A stretch of 64,000 bases of DNA from Citricoccus sp. K5 (GTDB lineage Bacteria; Actinomycetota; Actinomycetes; Actinomycetales; Micrococcaceae): positions 3,005,407-3,069,406 of the forward strand of contig NZ_LR732817.1 in NCBI RefSeq assembly GCF_902506195.1, written 5' to 3'. Each line of letters begins with the position of its first letter. Position 1 is the first letter of the stretch. Under the pieces are notes generated by a model, which did not search any database, had not been told where the DNA came from, and worked only from the letters and a program-made list of their open reading frames with translations. The position numbers were made by a program, and so were the translations under genes. Below, one piece after another: positions 54,119 through 62,847 of this stretch.

Positions 54119-55126
54119 CTACCGCTCCATGATCGCCGCGACCCACTCCTGCCCGGCCCGGTAGGCCGCATCCCGGGTGTGCGCCGGGATCGAGTACTTC
54201 AGCTTGTCAGCACGGGGGTAGGACCCGAGGAACCGGATGCCCGGGATCATCCGGTACAGGGCGGCGAGCGCGGCCTTCACCCGCTCCTCGGCCACGTGGC
54301 CCTCGAAGTCGATCGAGAAGAAGTAGCTGCCCAACCCAGCCCCGGTGGGACGGGACTCGATCCGCGAGAGGTTGATCCCGCGCGTCGAGAACTGGTCCAG
54401 GATGTCCATCAGCGCACCCGGGTGGTCCTCCGGCAGGGGCACGACGACGGTCGTCTTGTCCGAGCCCGTCGGCGCCGGCACGGTGCCCGGGCGGGAGACG
54501 AGGACGAACCGGGTCACGGCGCCGGCGGTGTCCTCGATGGCCGAGGCCAGCACGGGCAGGCCGGTCTGCTCCGCCACCAGCGGCGCGCAGACGGCGGCAT
54601 CGTAGGTCGTGGAGTCATCGAGCAGGCCCCGGGCCGCGCCGGCGGTCGAGTTGCCGGGGACGAACTCCGCCTGGGGGATATGGGCCGCGGCCCAGTTGCG
54701 CACCTGCGCCCAACCGTGGGTGTGGGTGGAGACCGTCCGGATCTCGTTCAACTCCAGCTGACGCCGGCCGACCAGCACGAAGCTGATCGGCACGAGGATC
54801 TCGCGCCGGATCTGCAGGTTGTCGTCCGCCGCGATGTCATCCAGGGTGGCGGTGACGCCGCCCTCCACGGAGTTCTCGATCGGCACCACGGCATAGTCGG
54901 CGGTGCCGTTGCGAACCTCGGCGAGCGCCGTGATCACCGAGCCGACGGGGTCGCACTGGGCCTGCTCCGTGCCCGGGACCTGGCGCAGGGCGGCCTCGGT
55001 GAACGTTCCCTCAGGGCCGAGGAAGACGTACCGGGCGCGCCCGGCACCCATCACGCCGCCCGTCGCGCCCGAGGTGGCCGGGCCGGCGTCGTGCGCAGTG
55101 CCGGAAGGCGCAACGGCAGCGCTCAC
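54119..55126 (-). CDS. pheA: Prephenate dehydratase
   Basis: Makes phenylpyruvate from prephenate in phenylalanine synthesis. The 335-residue monofunctional enzyme has YVFLGPEGTFTEAALRQV, VVPIENSVEGGVTATLDD, the catalytic region around STAGAARGL and TRFVLVSRPG, then an ACT domain (DHPGALMDILDQFSTRGINL followed by SRIESRPTG) that binds phenylalanine for feedback control. GTG 55126 overlaps the rhodanese gene stop by 4 nt. Confidence 0.96.
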   Translation of the reverse strand: MSAAVAPSGTAHDAGPATSGATGGVMGAGRARYVFLGPEGTFTEAALRQVPGTEQAQCDPVGSVITALAEVRNGTADYAVVPIENSVEGGVTATLDDIAADDNLQIRREILVPISFVLVGRRQLELNEIRTVSTHTHGWAQVRNWAAAHIPQAEFVPGNSTAGAARGLLDDSTTYDAAVCAPLVAEQTGLPVLASAIEDTAGAVTRFVLVSRPGTVPAPTGSDKTTVVVPLPEDHPGALMDILDQFSTRGINLSRIESRPTGAGLGSYFFSIDFEGHVAEERVKAALAALYRMIPGIRFLGSYPRADKLKYSIPAHTRDAAYRAGQEWVAAIMER

Positions 55127-55449
55127 TTGACGGTCGGTTCGGCGCCGCCGTCCGCCTCCATGGGCCGTTCGGACTCGAGCCAGGCACCGGATCCGCCGGC
55201 GATGTTGATGGCGGAGTAACCGCGGTCCACCATGAATCCGGCCGCGCGCATGGAGCGGCCGCCGGTCCGGCAGATCACGTAGTAGTCGGTGTCCGGATCC
55301 AGCTCATCGAGCCGCTCGGGCAGCTCGCCGAGGGGGATGTGCAGGGCGCCGGCAGCGCGGCCCAGGACCCATTCGCCATCCTCCCGGACATCGAGGATGG
55401 TGGCGTTCTCCGGGACATCGCCGACAGGGACGGTTTCGAACATGCTCAT
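55123..55449 (-). CDS. Rhodanese-like domain protein
   Basis: A 108-residue single rhodanese domain with ILDVREDGEWVLGRAAGALH and the active-site loop CRTGGRS, in which Cys is retained. Substrate is unknown, probably persulfide or thiosulfate sulfur transfer. ATG 55449 follows TAGGCT by 7 nt. Overlaps pheA by 4 nt, so both are one transcript. Confidence 0.92.
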   Translation of the reverse strand: MSMFETVPVGDVPENATILDVREDGEWVLGRAAGALHIPLGELPERLDELDPDTDYYVICRTGGRSMRAAGFMVDRGYSAINIAGGSGAWLESERPMEADGGAEPTVK

Positions 55450-55456
55450 GGTTCCC

Positions 55457-55462
55457 AGCCTA
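55457..55462 (-). promoter_or_regulatory. -10 element TAGGCT, leaderless rhodanese-pheA
   Basis: TAGGCT ends 7 nt before ATG 55449; TATAGG overlapping it is an alternative hexamer. Confidence 0.4.
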
Positions 55463-55518
55463 TAGAGCAAGGCGGACGGCTGGAACCATGCGTCCCGGCT
55501 TCCCCGGTGGACGCTCGT

Positions 55519-55524
55519 TACAGT
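55519..55524 (+). promoter_or_regulatory. -10 element TACAGT before amidase gene
   Basis: TACAGT ends 6 nt before ATG 55531. A G-rich spacer (GGGGGG) could also serve as a weak ribosome binding site. Confidence 0.4.
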
Positions 55525-55530
55525 GGGGGG

Positions 55531-56949
55531 ATGAATCAACGGGATACCCCTGCCGGCGTGGCCGACCCGACCGGCCCCGGCCTGGATGGCCTCACCGCCC
55601 TGCAACTCCGCGACGCCCTCGCCGCGGGACAGGTCTCCGCCGTGGACGTCACGCGGCATTTCCTGGCCGTGGCCGAGCGGCGCAACCCCGAGCTGGGGGC
55701 ATTCATCACCCTTGCCCCGGAAGCAGCCCTCCAGCGGGCCGAGGAGTTGGACCGGCGCTTCGCCGACGACGGTGCCACCGGTTCCCTGCACGGGATGCCG
55801 TTGGCGTTCAAGGACCTGGTGGACGTGGCCGGGATGCGCACCACGTTCGGCTCCCGCGTGATGGCGCAGGCCCCCGCGACCACGGAGGACGATCCGCTGG
55901 CGGCCGCCCTGCACGCCGCCGGCGCCCTCTCCACCGGGAAGACCACCGTTCCGGAGTTCGGCCTGCCCTGCCACTCGGAGAACCTCATCTCCGCCCCCGC
56001 CCGCAACCCGCTCGACCCCGAGCGCACCCCGGGCGGCTCCACGGGCGGCGGTGCCGCGGCGGTGGCGGCTGGCATGCTGCCTTTCGCCCCCGGCAACGAC
56101 GGCGGCGGGTCCGTCCGCATCCCGGCGGCGGCCTGCGGGCTGGTGGGCCTGAAACCCGGACGGGGGACCGTTCCCACCGATCAGCAGGACGACTCGGTGC
56201 GCAATCTCTCTGTTTCGGGGCCCATCGCGCGCAACGCCGCGGACGCCGCCCTGTTGTACGACGCCATGCTGGGTGGCCCCGGCGGGGAGGGTCGGAGCCT
56301 GCCGCGGGCCCTCGAAGCCGCTCCGGGACAACTGCGCGTCGGGTACTCCACCGCCTCCCCGTTCTCCCCGGACCTGGACATCACGCTGGCCCGGCCGGCC
56401 GTGGACGCCCTCACCGCCGCCGCCGCGGCGCTGGGCCGGGACGGGCACGAGGTGGTGGAGGCCGATCTCTCCTACGCGCCCGGATACCACCGGGACTTCC
56501 GCACCGTCTGGACCTCGGCCCTGACCAGAGTGCCCCTGCCGGATGGCGCCGAGCCACTCCTCGGGCCCCTGTCCGCCTACTTCCTGGAGTTGGCCCGCGG
56601 CTACTCCGAGGACCACCTCGCCACCTCGGTGGGACGCCTGACCGAGTGGGCGGCCGATGCCCGCCGCCAGCTGTCTGCGCACGATGTGGTGCTGACGCCG
56701 GTCCTGGCCTTCGCCCCGCCGGCCGTCGGCACGTTCACCGCCCTGCCCCCGGCCGAGGACTACGAGCTGCAGTGCCGGTTCACTCCGTACACGTCCATGG
56801 TCAACGTCATGGGGCTGCCGGCCGTCTCCGTCCCCGTACTCCGGGACGCGGACGGGTTCAGTTGGTCCGTCCAGGCCATCGGCCGGCCCGGGACGGAGGG
56901 CACCCTGTTGGCCCTCGCCGCCCGGATAGAGCAGTTGCTGGCCGGTTAG
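55531..56949 (+). CDS. Amidase signature family hydrolase
   Basis: A 472-residue amidase. The Ser-cisSer-Lys triad is visible: Lys in MPLAFKDLVDVAG, the Gly/Ser-rich signature TPGGSTGGGAAAVAAG (the cis-Ser position) and the nucleophile Ser in GNDGGGSVRIPAAACG. The C-terminal part (QCRFTPYTSMVNVMGLPAVS) is typical. No amidotransferase partner (GatB/C) is adjacent, so a free amide or peptide amide substrate is likelier than tRNA amidation. Confidence 0.93.
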   Translation: MNQRDTPAGVADPTGPGLDGLTALQLRDALAAGQVSAVDVTRHFLAVAERRNPELGAFITLAPEAALQRAEELDRRFADDGATGSLHGMPLAFKDLVDVAGMRTTFGSRVMAQAPATTEDDPLAAALHAAGALSTGKTTVPEFGLPCHSENLISAPARNPLDPERTPGGSTGGGAAAVAAGMLPFAPGNDGGGSVRIPAAACGLVGLKPGRGTVPTDQQDDSVRNLSVSGPIARNAADAALLYDAMLGGPGGEGRSLPRALEAAPGQLRVGYSTASPFSPDLDITLARPAVDALTAAAAALGRDGHEVVEADLSYAPGYHRDFRTVWTSALTRVPLPDGAEPLLGPLSAYFLELARGYSEDHLATSVGRLTEWAADARRQLSAHDVVLTPVLAFAPPAVGTFTALPPAEDYELQCRFTPYTSMVNVMGLPAVSVPVLRDADGFSWSVQAIGRPGTEGTLLALAARIEQLLAG

Positions 56950-56955
56950 TCCCGG

Positions 56956-57591
56956 TTAGACGAAGAGCAACGCCATGAATCCGAGGACGCCGAGGAGCGT
57001 GAGCCCGGTCATCAGGTAGCCCATGACGAGTCCGGCGATCGCGAAACCCCGGCCCTGACGGTCCCGGTTCAGGCTGATGTGACCGAGGATGACCGCCAGG
57101 ATCTGGGGCACGAAGAGGAACCCGCCGGTCACCACGCCGACGATTCCCAGCACCATGGATGCCACAGCCAGGCCGCTGGGCTGAGCCGGATGGTCGGCCG
57201 TGGGGAACGGGCTGCCCGCCTGGCGACCGGACGCGTCCCACGGTCCGGTCTGGCCCGGGCGTGGGCCGTAGGGATTGCCGGCAGCGGCCTGGCCGTAGGA
57301 CCCGTTCGGCCCAGGCGGAGTGCCCTGGCCTGGCTGATTGGCAATGACGGGATATTCACCGTGGATCGGGTACTGGCCCTGGCCGTTGCCGTAGGGACCG
57401 GCCAGGGGCTGATCGGCATAGGGATTGCGTGCGGCGGCCTGCTGTCCGGGCGACTGTTGCGGAGCGGCGGGCGCGGCCGGCGCGGAGGGGTCCGAGTACC
57501 AGGAGGGGTGATGCGGGTCGTTGAACGGCCGGTCGCCGCCCGACGACTCGGACGACTGGCCACCGTGCTGGCGTGGTTCCCGATCGGACAT
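56956..57591 (-). CDS. DUF4190 membrane protein with Pro/Gly/Gln-rich N-terminus
   Basis: A 211-residue protein whose first 130 residues are disordered and rich in Pro, Gly, Gln and Tyr (NPYADQPLAGPYGNGQGQYP), followed by two transmembrane helices in LAVASMVLGIVGVVTGGFLF and LVMGYLMTGLTLLGVLGF, with ILGHISLNRDRQGRG between: the DUF4190 arrangement. Function unknown. ATG 57591 has AAGGGGAG 5 nt upstream. Convergent with the amidase gene, 6 nt between stops. Confidence 0.85.
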   Translation of the reverse strand: MSDREPRQHGGQSSESSGGDRPFNDPHHPSWYSDPSAPAAPAAPQQSPGQQAAARNPYADQPLAGPYGNGQGQYPIHGEYPVIANQPGQGTPPGPNGSYGQAAAGNPYGPRPGQTGPWDASGRQAGSPFPTADHPAQPSGLAVASMVLGIVGVVTGGFLFVPQILAVILGHISLNRDRQGRGFAIAGLVMGYLMTGLTLLGVLGFMALLFV

Positions 57592-57800
57592 GGCTCCCCT
57601 TGACTCTTCGGCTGCTGCGGGCCGGACCGGAAACTGGACGAGCCAGTCGCCGGCAGGCGGAATGTTGAGCCCCAGTCTACGGAACAGATCCGGCACCGTC
57701 CCGGCCGAGGCCGATCCCTATCGTGTCCCCGGTCGCATGCAGGATGATCGAGACCGCAGGGGCCGGACCGTCCGACACTGGCGGCAACGGGAGGAATCTG

Positions 57801-58877
57801 ATGACGATGTTCACGGCGACCACGCCTCGCGATATCGACGCTGCGCGAGGGTATCGACGCCACTGCGCCGTGCCCCCGTATCTGCTGGAGCACTTGTCCC
57901 GGCACCAGCCGCCGGCCGCCGTCGCGAGAACCCTGGAACTGGATGAACAGGTCCGCGAGCGGCGCCACCATGGGGCACTGCCGGAGCGCGCCCTGGTGGC
58001 CCCGGCGGGCACCCTGGATCGCACGATCTCCGATGCGGAGAACACCGAGGAGCTCCCCGGCAGGACCGTGCGGGAGGAGGGACAGCCACCGGTGGAGGAC
58101 GTGTCCGTCAACGAGGCCTATGACGGGATCGGCTCCGTGCACGCGTTCCTCGAGGAGGTCTATCGGCGGTCCTCCCTGGACGGGACCGGACTGGGACTGC
58201 TCGCGACCGTCCACTACGGCCAGCGCTATGACAACGCGTTCTGGGACGGAACCCAGATGGTGTTCGGGGACGGCGACGGTGAAATCTTCACGGGGTTCAC
58301 GCCCTCGGTGTCCGTGATCGCCCACGAGCTCGCGCACGGGCTGATGCAGTATTCCACGGACCTGCTCTACGAAGGCCAGTCCGGTGCCCTGAACGAGTCC
58401 TTCTCCGACGTGCTCGGCGCCCTGGTGGACCAGTACGCGCAGGGCCAGACGGCCGAGCAGGCCAGTTGGCTGATCGGTTCGGAGATCTTCGGCGAGGGCG
58501 TCCAGGCTGACGGGCTGCGGTCCATGGCCGCGCCGGGGACCGCCTATGACGACCCGCGGATGGGGCGGGATCCGCAGCCGGCACACATGGACGACTACGT
58601 GGAGACCCAGGCGGACTACGGCGGGGTGCACCTGAACTCCGGCATCCCCAACAAGGCCTTCCACCTCGCGGCGATGGCCCTCGGCGGGCACGCCTGGGAG
58701 CGGGCAGGGCAGGCCTGGTTCGACGTCATCACGGGCGAGTCACTGCCGCGTGATGCCGACTTCGCCGGTTTCGCGGAGGCCACCGAGCTGGCGGCCCAAG
58801 AACGATTCGACGAGGCCGTGGCCACGACGATCCGGGACGCCTGGGAGCAGGTCGGGGTTCTGGCCGCCCGATCCTGA
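57801..58877 (+). CDS. Protealysin-type M4 metalloprotease
   Basis: A thermolysin-family zinc protease without signal peptide: 358 residues, starting at ATG 57801 with GGGAGGAA upstream. A short propeptide carries the PPYLL motif (residues 25-29) found in protealysins. The zinc site HELAH is at 175-179 with the third ligand Glu 199 in ALNESFSD, and the catalytic His is expected in GGVHLNSGIPNKA. Lack of a secretion signal suggests a cytoplasmic role. The next gene is an emfourin-like inhibitor, 44 nt downstream. Confidence 0.93.
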   Translation: MTMFTATTPRDIDAARGYRRHCAVPPYLLEHLSRHQPPAAVARTLELDEQVRERRHHGALPERALVAPAGTLDRTISDAENTEELPGRTVREEGQPPVEDVSVNEAYDGIGSVHAFLEEVYRRSSLDGTGLGLLATVHYGQRYDNAFWDGTQMVFGDGDGEIFTGFTPSVSVIAHELAHGLMQYSTDLLYEGQSGALNESFSDVLGALVDQYAQGQTAEQASWLIGSEIFGEGVQADGLRSMAAPGTAYDDPRMGRDPQPAHMDDYVETQADYGGVHLNSGIPNKAFHLAAMALGGHAWERAGQAWFDVITGESLPRDADFAGFAEATELAAQERFDEAVATTIRDAWEQVGVLAARS

Positions 58878-58909
58878 CTCGGAACAACCGGCACCGAACA
58901 CCCCCTGCG

Positions 58910-58915
58910 TAGGCT
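58910..58915 (+). promoter_or_regulatory. -10 element TAGGCT before emfourin-like gene
   Basis: TAGGCT ends 6 nt before ATG 58922, so the inhibitor may have its own leaderless promoter in addition to read-through from the protease gene. Confidence 0.4.
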
Positions 58916-58921
58916 TGCACC

Positions 58922-59317
58922 ATGGATGGCACTGCTGATCGCCCCGCGGGGCCACTGGGCCCTCCCGGAGAACCTGGAGCACCTGGAGCACCTGGAGCAC
59001 CTCAGCAAGGTTCGGACACCGCACTGTTCGAGGTCACGGTGGAGCGCTCCGGCGGGATCGCCGGGATGGTGCGCCGGTGGTCCGCCCCGGTTCCCGACGA
59101 CGGCGGCCCGGCCGCGCGTGCGGCGCACCGGATCGCGGACCTGACCACAGCAGAGTGCAGCACACAGAGGCCGGGCACAGACGGTCCGGGCCGGGTGCGG
59201 GACGGCTTCGTCTGGGCCGTGACCTGTGGGGAAGGCTCTTTGCAGTGCGACGAGGAGGGCCGGCGTCGTGATCCCGAGGTGGATGCCCTCATCTCCGTGG
59301 TGACCGCGCCAGAGTAG
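58922..59317 (+). CDS. Emfourin-like protealysin inhibitor with collagen-like N-terminus
   Basis: A 131-residue protein. Residues about 33-130 match emfourin-type inhibitors (FEVTVERSGGIAGMVRRWSA), which block protealysins and are encoded beside them. Residues 10-27 are six Gly-X-Y triplets (GPLGPPGEPGAPGAPGAP) encoded partly by perfect 9-bp repeats with unusual GGA, GCA, CCT codons. The N-terminal extension is absent from the founding inhibitor as I recall it. Expected to bind the M4 enzyme encoded upstream in the cytoplasm. Confidence 0.8.
   Translation: MDGTADRPAGPLGPPGEPGAPGAPGAPQQGSDTALFEVTVERSGGIAGMVRRWSAPVPDDGGPAARAAHRIADLTTAECSTQRPGTDGPGRVRDGFVWAVTCGEGSLQCDEEGRRRDPEVDALISVVTAPE
58976..59002 (+). 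repeat. 9-bp tandem repeat (Gly-Ala-Pro) in emfourin-like gene
   Basis: Three perfect copies of GGAGCACCT, preceded by one near-copy GGAGAACCT. All third positions are A or T, against the GC-rich codon use of the region. Confidence 0.9.
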
Positions 59318-59413
59318 TCCGGCGCCCCAGGAGTCCGGCTTGGACAGGAATGCTGAGAAGAACCGAGTGGTGTCACGGTAGGCACTTCTCTACCCGCCCC
59401 GGGCCGGGCGTGC

Positions 59414-59419
59414 CACAGT
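59414..59419 (+). promoter_or_regulatory. -10-like CACAGT before pgm
   Basis: CACAGT ends 6 nt before ATG 59426; no clear ribosome binding site. Confidence 0.3.
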
Positions 59420-59425
59420 GGTGAC

Positions 59426-61180
59426 ATGAGCTCTGAGAACGCCTCACCCGATGCCGCCGCCACCCAGGTGAGGCCCGCCGCCGAACGAGCCGGGACACGC
59501 GCCCTCGCGCAGGACCTGGTGGACGTGCCGGCGTTGCTCGCCGCCTACTCCGAGCAGCATCCCGATCCCGCCAACCCGGCCCAGCAGGTCTCCTTCGGGA
59601 CCTCAGGCCACCGTGGCTCCTCGCTCAAGGCCTCCTTCAACGAAGATCACATCGCCGCCATCACCCAGGCGATCATCGAGTACCGTGCCGCCCAGGGCGT
59701 GACTGGCCCCCTCCTGATGGGTCGGGACACCCACGCCCTCTCGGGCCCCGCACAGGACACCGCGCTCGAGGTGCTCATGGGCAACGGCGTGCACACCCTG
59801 ATCGACTCCCGGGACGGGTTCACCCCCACCCCCGCCGTCTCCCACGCCATCCTGGCGCTGAACGCGGAGGTGCCAGCCGGCGACGGGCCCTCTGAGGCCG
59901 GACAGACGGGGCAGGCCGACGGCATCGTCATCACTCCGTCCCACAACCCGCCCACCGACGGCGGCATCAAGTACAACCCTCCGCACGGCGGCCCCGCGGA
60001 CACGGACGCCACAAACTGGATCGCTGACCGCGCCAACGCCCTGCTCGCCGGCGGCCTCACGGACGTCCAGCGCATCCCGCTGGCCGAGGCCCGGCGGCAC
60101 GAGGCCCTCGGGACCTACGACTTCCTGGATCGCTACGTCTCCGACCTGCCCAAGGTCATCGACCTGGATGCCATCCGCCAGGCCAGGGTACGCATCGGAG
60201 CGGACCCCATGGGCGGCGCTTCCGTGGGGTACTGGGGAGAGATCGGAGCCCGGCACGGCCTGGACCTGACCGTGGTGAACCCGGAGGTCGACCCGCAGTG
60301 GGGGTTCATGACCCTGGACTGGGACGGGAAGATCCGCATGGACTGCTCCTCCCCCAACGCGATGGCCTCGCTGATCGAGCGGATGCGGGCCGAGGGGACC
60401 GGTGAGAACGAGTCGGCCGGCGCTGCCCCGTTCGACATCGCCACGGGCAACGACGCCGACGCCGACCGCCATGGGATCGTCACTCCGGACGGCGGGCTGA
60501 TGAATCCGAACCACTTCCTGTCCGTCGCCATTGACTACCTCTACCGGCACCGGCACGGCTGGCCGGCCGGCGCCGGCGTCGGGAAGACCTTGGTCTCCTC
60601 CTCGATGATCGACCGGGTGGCCGCGGGACTCGGACGACCGCTCGTGGAGGTGCCGGTCGGCTTCAAGTGGTTCGTGCCCGGACTGTTGGACGGCACCGGG
60701 GTGTTCGGCGGCGAGGAGTCCGCCGGCGCCTCCTTCGTGCGCTTCGACGGCGGCGCCTGGTCCACGGACAAGGACGGATTGCTGCTGTGCCTGCTCGCCG
60801 CTGAGATCCGTGCGGTGACGGGCAAGTCGCCCTCGGCGTACTACGCGGAGCTGGTGGAGCAGTACGGCGATCCCGTGTACGCCCGCATCGATGCGCCGGC
60901 CACCGCCGAGCAGAAGGCGAAGCTGAAGAAGATGTCCCCGTCCGACGTCACCGCGGACACCCTGGCCGGCGAACCGATCACCGCCAAGATGACTGAGGCC
61001 CCCGGCAACGGCGCGGCCATCGGCGGCCTCAAGGTCACCACCGAGAACGCCTGGTTCGCGGCCCGGCCCTCCGGCACCGAGGACGTGTACAAGATCTATG
61101 CCGAGTCGTTCGTCTCCGCCGAGCACCTGGCGCGGGTGCAGGCGGAGGCCAAGGCGATCGTGGACGCCGTCATCGCCTGA
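59426..61180 (+). CDS. pgm: Phosphoglucomutase (alpha-D-glucose phosphate-specific)
   Basis: Interconverts glucose-1-phosphate and glucose-6-phosphate. The 584-residue protein has [20 protein letters not shown], the active-site phosphoserine loop [11 protein letters not shown], the metal-binding loop [12 protein letters not shown], the sugar-binding [11 protein letters not shown] and the C-terminal phosphate-binding [12 protein letters not shown]. Supplies precursors for glycogen, trehalose and wall sugars. Confidence 0.97.
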   Translation: MSSENASPDAAATQVRPAAERAGTRALAQDLVDVPALLAAYSEQHPDPANPAQQVSFGTSGHRGSSLKASFNEDHIAAITQAIIEYRAAQGVTGPLLMGRDTHALSGPAQDTALEVLMGNGVHTLIDSRDGFTPTPAVSHAILALNAEVPAGDGPSEAGQTGQADGIVITPSHNPPTDGGIKYNPPHGGPADTDATNWIADRANALLAGGLTDVQRIPLAEARRHEALGTYDFLDRYVSDLPKVIDLDAIRQARVRIGADPMGGASVGYWGEIGARHGLDLTVVNPEVDPQWGFMTLDWDGKIRMDCSSPNAMASLIERMRAEGTGENESAGAAPFDIATGNDADADRHGIVTPDGGLMNPNHFLSVAIDYLYRHRHGWPAGAGVGKTLVSSSMIDRVAAGLGRPLVEVPVGFKWFVPGLLDGTGVFGGEESAGASFVRFDGGAWSTDKDGLLLCLLAAEIRAVTGKSPSAYYAELVEQYGDPVYARIDAPATAEQKAKLKKMSPSDVTADTLAGEPITAKMTEAPGNGAAIGGLKVTTENAWFAARPSGTEDVYKIYAESFVSAEHLARVQAEAKAIVDAVIA

Positions 61181-61182
61181 CC

Positions 61183-61199
61183 GTAGGCACGCCGCCTAC
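61183..61199. terminator. Small convergent hairpin pgm / aldehyde dehydrogenase
   Basis: GTAGGC and GCCTAC with a 5-nt loop spanning the 15-bp gap; a weak bidirectional terminator at best. Confidence 0.35.
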
Positions 61200-62788
61200 A
61201 GCAGGCGCTTGAGGGCCTGGCGCTTGGTCCAGGTGTAAGGCGGGTAGACCATCCTCAGGGTGTCCACCTGATCGGTCTTCGTCAGGGCCGGGCGCAGCTG
61301 GGAGAACGTCTCGAATCCGGCCCGTCCGTGATAGGCACCCAGGCCGGATGCACCCACCCCACCGAAGGGCAGCGTGGGCAGGCCCACCTGCAGCAGAGCC
61401 ACGTCGAAGGCAATGCCGCCGGCCGTGACGCGCTCCTCGAAGGCCCGGTGGTAGCGGTGCTTGTCCGTGAACAGGTAGGCGGCCAGGGGGTGCGGCCGGG
61501 CTGTGATGAACTCCACGGCCTCCTCGAAGGTGTCGACGCGCACAATCGGCAACACGGGCCCGAAGATCTCCTCCGCCATCAGGGCGCTGTCCGGTGACAC
61601 GTCCGCCACCACGGTCGGCTCCAGGAACCGGTCGGCGACGTCGGCCCGGCCGCCATGCACGAGCCGCGCGGGTGGGCGGCCCTCGCCTCCGGCCCGAGCG
61701 CCGGCACCGCCTTCAGCACCCGCACTGGCACTGGCACCCGACAGGGAGTCTTCCAGCAACGCCACCGTCCGTTCCAGGTGCTCGGCGCTGACCATACGGC
61801 CGTAATCCGGCGATTTCTGCGCGTCCTTGCCGTAGAACTCCTCGATGGCCTTCGGCAGGTGCTTCTCGAGCTGCCGCTGGGACTCCTCGCCCACGGCCAG
61901 CACGTAGTCCGGGGCCACGCAGGTCTGCCCCGCGTTGGTGAACTTGCCGAAGGCGATCCGGCGGGCGATCGCGGGCCAGTTGCGTCCGTCCGCCACCACG
62001 CACGGGGACTTGCCGCCCAGCTCGAGGGTCACCGGCGTGAGCTGCTTCGCGGCGGCCTCGTAGACGATCCGCCCCACGCGCTCCCCTCCGGTGTAGAAGA
62101 TGTGGTCGAACTTCTCCGCCAGCAGGGCCTGCACGGCCTCGGCCCCGCCCTGCACCACGGCGACCGCACGCGGGTCCAGGTACTGCGGGATGAGCCGGCC
62201 GATGAGTTCGGACGTGGCGGGGGCCTTCTCGCTGGGCTTGAGCACCACGGCGTTGCCAGCCGCCACGGCCGCCACCAGCGGGCCGAGCAGGGTCTGGACC
62301 GGGTAGTTCCACGGGCCGATGATCAGCACGGTCCCCAGAGGCCGGGCCTCGACCTTGGCGCTGGCGGGGCGGAAGGCCAGCGGCACCTTCACCGATTCCG
62401 GTTCCATCCAGTCGGTCAGGTACAGCAGGGCGTGGTCCACCTCGGATCGGGTGGGCTGGACCTCGGTCAGCATCGCCTCGACGGTGGGTTTGCCGAGGTC
62501 GGCCGCCAAGGCCGCGCAGATCGCGTCAGCCTGTTCCTCCAGCATCCGCCGGATGCCCTTGAGCTGACCGGCACGGAAGCGCCGCGGGTGCGCCAACCTC
62601 AGCGCGGCGGCCTGGCGCATCCTCGCGACGGCGACCCCCGGCTCCTCGTTCCCGCTCGCCACGTCCGGTCCGGCCGGGACGTGCAGCATCGACGCCGGGT
62701 CGAGGGCGGTGTCATCCTGCCCCGGTCCCTCGCGGTGCTGGCCGGGGTTCAGGGTCTGGTCCGCGATGAAGTCCGGAATCTGAGGCAT
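61196..62788 (-). CDS. Aldehyde dehydrogenase family protein
   Basis: NAD(P)-dependent aldehyde dehydrogenase of 530 residues, of the type acting on fatty or aromatic aldehydes. Visible: IIGPWNYPVQTLLGPLVAAV, the catalytic Glu in VTLELGGKSP, the catalytic Cys in FTNAGQTCVAPDY and IFGPVLPIVRV. A low-complexity Ala/Gly insertion (SGASASAGAEGGAGARAGGE) interrupts the C-terminal half. ATG 62788 follows TACCGT by 6 nt. Confidence 0.93.
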   Translation of the reverse strand: MPQIPDFIADQTLNPGQHREGPGQDDTALDPASMLHVPAGPDVASGNEEPGVAVARMRQAAALRLAHPRRFRAGQLKGIRRMLEEQADAICAALAADLGKPTVEAMLTEVQPTRSEVDHALLYLTDWMEPESVKVPLAFRPASAKVEARPLGTVLIIGPWNYPVQTLLGPLVAAVAAGNAVVLKPSEKAPATSELIGRLIPQYLDPRAVAVVQGGAEAVQALLAEKFDHIFYTGGERVGRIVYEAAAKQLTPVTLELGGKSPCVVADGRNWPAIARRIAFGKFTNAGQTCVAPDYVLAVGEESQRQLEKHLPKAIEEFYGKDAQKSPDYGRMVSAEHLERTVALLEDSLSGASASAGAEGGAGARAGGEGRPPARLVHGGRADVADRFLEPTVVADVSPDSALMAEEIFGPVLPIVRVDTFEEAVEFITARPHPLAAYLFTDKHRYHRAFEERVTAGGIAFDVALLQVGLPTLPFGGVGASGLGAYHGRAGFETFSQLRPALTKTDQVDTLRMVYPPYTWTKRQALKRLL

Positions 62789-62794
62789 GACCCC

Positions 62795-62800
62795 ACGGTA
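62795..62800 (-). promoter_or_regulatory. -10 element TACCGT, leaderless aldehyde dehydrogenase
   Basis: TACCGT ends 6 nt before ATG 62788; no ribosome binding site apart from GGGG in the spacer. Confidence 0.4.
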
Positions 62801-62847
62801 ATGGCAAGGGCCCGATACCGCGCAGCCGCTCTGGTCACAGCGGGGGT

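Noticed and set aside
41293-55449. Riboswitch or T-box upstream of serS or of folate genes
   Set aside because: Leaders are absent or very short and no specifier or aptamer-like structure is seen.
57723-57800. Longer N-terminus for the M4 protease
   Set aside because: GGGAGGAA sits just before ATG 57801, and the extra residues do not form a signal peptide.
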